Source: Patescibacteria group bacterium UBA6257
Lineage (GTDB): Bacteria > Patescibacteriota > Minisyncoccia > UBA6257
Assembly: GCA_002440845.1 (NCBI GenBank)
Contig: DJVL01000006.1
Coordinates: forward strand, 1-6,463
Length of the DNA stretch: 6,463 nucleotides
Direction of reading: 5' to 3'
Shown here: positions 5,359 through 6,463 of the stretch, one piece after another
Position numbering within the stretch: position 1 is the stretch's first letter
How the letters are laid out: each line of letters begins with the position of its first letter
Made by a program: the position numbers and the translations under genes
Notes under the pieces: generated by a model
Database searches by the model: none
Told to the model about the DNA's origin: nothing
The model's input: the letters and a program-made list of their open reading frames with translations, nothing else

Positions 5359-5439
5359 ATTAGAATAAGGAATTTCGTTATTCTAATGATTAGAATAAGA
5401 TTTTCGCTTATTCTAATAATATCATATTTATTAGAATAA
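5359..5439. promoter_or_regulatory. Operator array: five TTATTCTAAT sites in alternating orientation
   Basis: ATTAGAATAA or its complement occurs perfectly at 5359-5368, 5378-5387, 5389-5398 and 5408-5417, and as TTAGAATAA with one outer difference at 5430-5439. Orientations alternate. Sites 1-2 form an inverted repeat with a 9-bp centre. Sites 3-4 form one of 11 bp per arm with a 7-bp centre, and sites 4-5 one of 12 bp per arm (5408-5419 with 5428-5439). Units 5358-5387 and 5388-5417 are a 30-bp tandem repeat. Site 5 lies between -35 and -10 and site 4 overlaps the -10. This geometry indicates cooperative repression of fic. The regulator is inferred to be the Fic winged helix. Confidence 0.8.
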
Positions 5440-5444
5440 TGCAA
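5416..5444 (-). promoter_or_regulatory. fic promoter
   Basis: -10 TATTAT (5416-5421) with an extended TGA upstream, the same TGATATTAT string as in the 1255-1282 promoter. The -35 is TTGCAT (5439-5444) with a 17-bp spacer. Expected start near 5409, giving a leader of about 60 nt that contains both operator hairpins. It lies fully inside the operator array. Confidence 0.65.
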
Positions 5445-5459
5445 ATAAATTAATAGTAA

Positions 5460-5500
5460 GAAAAGGTGAAGAAAAGGTGAGAAAATCAGTGAGAAAAGGT
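5460..5500. repeat. Short GAAAAGGTGA tandem repeats
   Basis: GAAAAGGTGA recurs at 5460 and 5471 with an 11-bp period. A degenerate third unit follows (about 5481-5492), then GAAAAGGTG at 5493. The last unit continues into the REP-like sequence. It looks like local expansion of the hairpin's AAAAGGTG arm. Confidence 0.5.
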
Positions 5501-5653
5501 GTCAGGAACCCTTTTCACATTTTATATAAAAAAATTAATTAAATATTTAACCAAATATTGAGGTGCCTGAGAAAAGGTGTCAGGAACCCTTTTCCCTGAC
5601 ACCTTTTTCACATTTTATATAAAAAAATTAATTAAATATTTAACCAAATATTG
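5490..5653. repeat. Tandem duplication of the 3' end of the 5615-6337 gene with REP-like sequence
   Basis: Two blocks are repeated. Block T, 5605-5653, reappears base for base at 5512-5560 (49 bp including a shared run of four T). In the gene it covers the last 12 codons plus the stop and a few bases beyond. Block R (TGAGAAAAGGTGTCAGGAAC and onward) is identical at 5490-5516 and 5568-5594. The gene-proximal unit has 15 extra bases (5594-5608) that complete the hairpin; the distal unit lacks them. The downstream copy has no open frame attached and is a non-coding fragment. The identity suggests a recent event. Confidence 0.85.
5572..5607 (-). terminator. REP-like hairpin, likely terminator of the ArsG-like gene
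   Basis: A perfect 13-bp stem AAAAGGTGTCAGG (5572-5584) with CCTGACACCTTTT (5595-5607) and a 10-nt loop. It begins 7 bases after the stop codon at 5615. On the minus strand the arm ends TTTTCTC, so it can act as a terminator. The AGGTGTCAGG core is of a type I associate with dispersed REP-like palindromes, so terminator and REP roles may coincide. Confidence 0.7.
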
Positions 5654-6337
5654 CAAATAATAAACTCCGGCTATTAAAAAAATGAATGCTACTACATATC
5701 TCATTAACTTTTCAACCTTTTGAACAATTTGAAAAGCTTTGCTAACTTTTTGCATTGAAAAAGCAATTAAGAATGAAAATATAATAACTGGTAATCCCGT
5801 ACCAAGAGCAAAAATCGGGGGCAAAAGTAAACTCTCAGCAGATTTCAGAACCAATGGAATTAAAGCTCCGAAAAATAGCACTCCACTATAAGGACAAAAA
5901 GCAAAAGCGAATAATATACCCAAAAGCAAAGAGCCAATATATCCTTTATTGGCCAACCATTTTTTTAATTTTTCAATTTTTTGGTTATGTCCATTAGTTT
6001 TAATTTTTATCACCCCAAACATCACTAAACTGATGATAATTAAAATGGGTCCTAAAACTTTATCACCCCAGCCTTGGAAAATTCGAGAAATTTGAAAAGA
6101 TGACAAGCCAAAATAAATTAAAGTGGCCAGAAGAGTATAACTAATACCTCGACCCAAAGTATAATACAAACCATTAAGTAAAGTGTTTTTAGTTGTTTTT
6201 ATCTCTTTGGAAATATAGGCAATGGCAGTAATATTAGTGACTAAAGGACAAGGGCTTATTGAAGTTAAAATTCCCAACAAAAAAGCAGTTAAAAGAGGAA
6301 TATTATAATTATCTATTAAAACATTAATAAAATCCAT
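5615..6337 (-). CDS. CcdA/DsbD-superfamily permease, ArsG-like
   Basis: A 240-aa integral membrane protein with about six helices (roughly 14-43, 56-78, 94-112, 133-162, 173-194, 212-231) in two halves joined by a basic loop (113-131). Each half has the family's conserved Cys-Pro element: SPCP (C30) in helix 1 and FCPYSG (C148) in helix 4. In CcdA/DsbD proteins such a cysteine pair passes electrons from cytoplasmic thioredoxin to the outside. The variant here (LTSISPCPLVTNITAIAYI and FCPYSGVLFFGALIPL) most resembles proteins named ArsG, described as aromatic arsenical efflux permeases, so export of a thiol-reactive compound is the alternative. Start is ATG 6335-6337; an in-frame TTG (6362-6364) would add nine residues but lies in a hairpin. 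It follows the upstream gene by 34 bp, likely one operon. Its 3' end is duplicated downstream. Confidence 0.82.
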   Translation of the reverse strand: MDFINVLIDNYNIPLLTAFLLGILTSISPCPLVTNITAIAYISKEIKTTKNTLLNGLYYTLGRGISYTLLATLIYFGLSSFQISRIFQGWGDKVLGPILIIISLVMFGVIKIKTNGHNQKIEKLKKWLANKGYIGSLLLGILFAFAFCPYSGVLFFGALIPLVLKSAESLLLPPIFALGTGLPVIIFSFLIAFSMQKVSKAFQIVQKVEKLMRYVVAFIFLIAGVYYLQYLVKYLINFFI

Positions 6338-6351
6338 AATTATTTTTCGCG

Positions 6352-6373
6352 AAGCGGAAAACAAGCTCCGCTT
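6352..6373. repeat. Intergenic GC-rich hairpin between the operon genes
   Basis: AAGCGGA (6352-6358) pairs with TCCGCTT (6367-6373) around an 8-nt loop, next to the palindrome TTCGCGAA. It overlaps the upstream stop codon (6372-6374) and ends 15 bases before the next ATG. It is much more GC-rich than its surroundings and has no T tract, so it looks like an inserted small palindrome or an mRNA processing or stability hairpin. Confidence 0.55.
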
Positions 6374-6463
6374 ATTTACCTAAAAGTTTATTTAATTTAT
6401 TCTCAAAATAATTAATAAATTGATTCTCGTTGTTAACTAAACGCCAAACCGTAACATCTTCTT
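6372..6463 (-). CDS. C-terminus of an upstream gene, possibly ArsF-like thioredoxin-fold protein
   Basis: Only the last 29 codons before TAA (6372-6374) are visible; the rest lies beyond the right edge. The peptide contains VWRLVNNENQFINYFENKL followed by NKLLGK, which looks like a C-terminal helix. The pattern of VW-x-LV, then an aromatic-rich helix and a basic end, recalls the tail of ArsF-type proteins (thioredoxin-fold, CxxC), which are typically encoded beside ArsG permeases. That agrees with the gene downstream, but the assignment rests on a short tail and context only. It could be any thioredoxin-like or unrelated protein. Confidence 0.55.
   Translation of the reverse strand, partial: EDVTVWRLVNNENQFINYFENKLNKLLGK

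Noticed and set aside
5358..5417. Two-unit CRISPR-like array (30-bp period)
   Set aside because: The units abut with no spacers and consist of palindromic half-sites around a promoter. An operator array explains them better, and there are no cas genes.
1..6463. Recoded UGA (Gracilibacteria/SR1-type code)
   Set aside because: No stop in the window is TGA, but all genes are complete without in-frame TGA and tryptophan and glycine use normal codons. Only nine stops are visible, so absence of TGA is not informative.

Overview
The window is strongly AT-rich, and every gene I can support lies on the minus strand. Intergenic gaps are short to medium and hold hairpin terminators, sigma-70-like promoters and dispersed repeats. 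Proteins are lysine-, isoleucine- and phenylalanine-rich. Stops are only TAA or TAG, and several genes lack an upstream Shine-Dalgarno. The membrane-anchored protein at 2792-4042 carries a short Cys motif (ECVKAGYPVLESYPEQC) of a kind I associate with Candidate Phyla Radiation (Patescibacteria) proteins. Together these suggest a CPR/Patescibacteria-like bacterium. This is inference from style and remembered families, not a taxonomic proof.

Layout, read in transcription order from high to low coordinates. (1) 6463-5615: the last 29 codons of a gene, possibly an ArsF-like thioredoxin-fold protein, then a six-helix CcdA/DsbD-superfamily membrane protein of the ArsG type with one conserved Cys in each half. 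(2) 5653-5490: a REP-like hairpin and a tandem duplication that copies the last 12 codons of that membrane-protein gene. (3) 5444-4249: a class II Fic protein with a C-terminal winged helix. Its promoter is buried in five copies of TTATTCTAAT in alternating orientation. (4) 4174-2792: an intergenic repeat, a terminator, then a single-pass extracytoplasmic protein with ten cysteines, predicted to be made from a leaderless mRNA. (5) 2707-2195: a two-helix mini-membrane protein followed by a YbjQ/UPF0145 protein. (6) 2152-2025: REP-like and dispersed repeats. (7) 1963-1407: a ribbon-helix-helix antitoxin and RelE/YafQ-type toxin pair, with a perfect palindromic operator at its promoter. (8) 1282-701: a DUF218/YdcF-like protein with its own promoter and terminator. 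(9) 645-1: a decayed copy of the dispersed repeat, another terminator, and the N-terminal 164 codons of methionyl-tRNA synthetase.

How the parts may fit: the ArsG/CcdA-like permease and its possible thioredoxin-like partner would move reducing equivalents or thiol-linked substrates across the membrane. The ten-cysteine surface protein in the same window is the sort of client such a system could serve, although it is a separate transcription unit. The two regulatory loci (Fic and toxin-antitoxin) both look autoregulated through palindromes at their promoters. A roughly 36-bp sequence occurs three times in intergenic DNA (611-645, 2025-2060, 4139-4174), always in the same orientation. It is the most unexplained structure here, together with the fic operator array and the 3'-end duplication.
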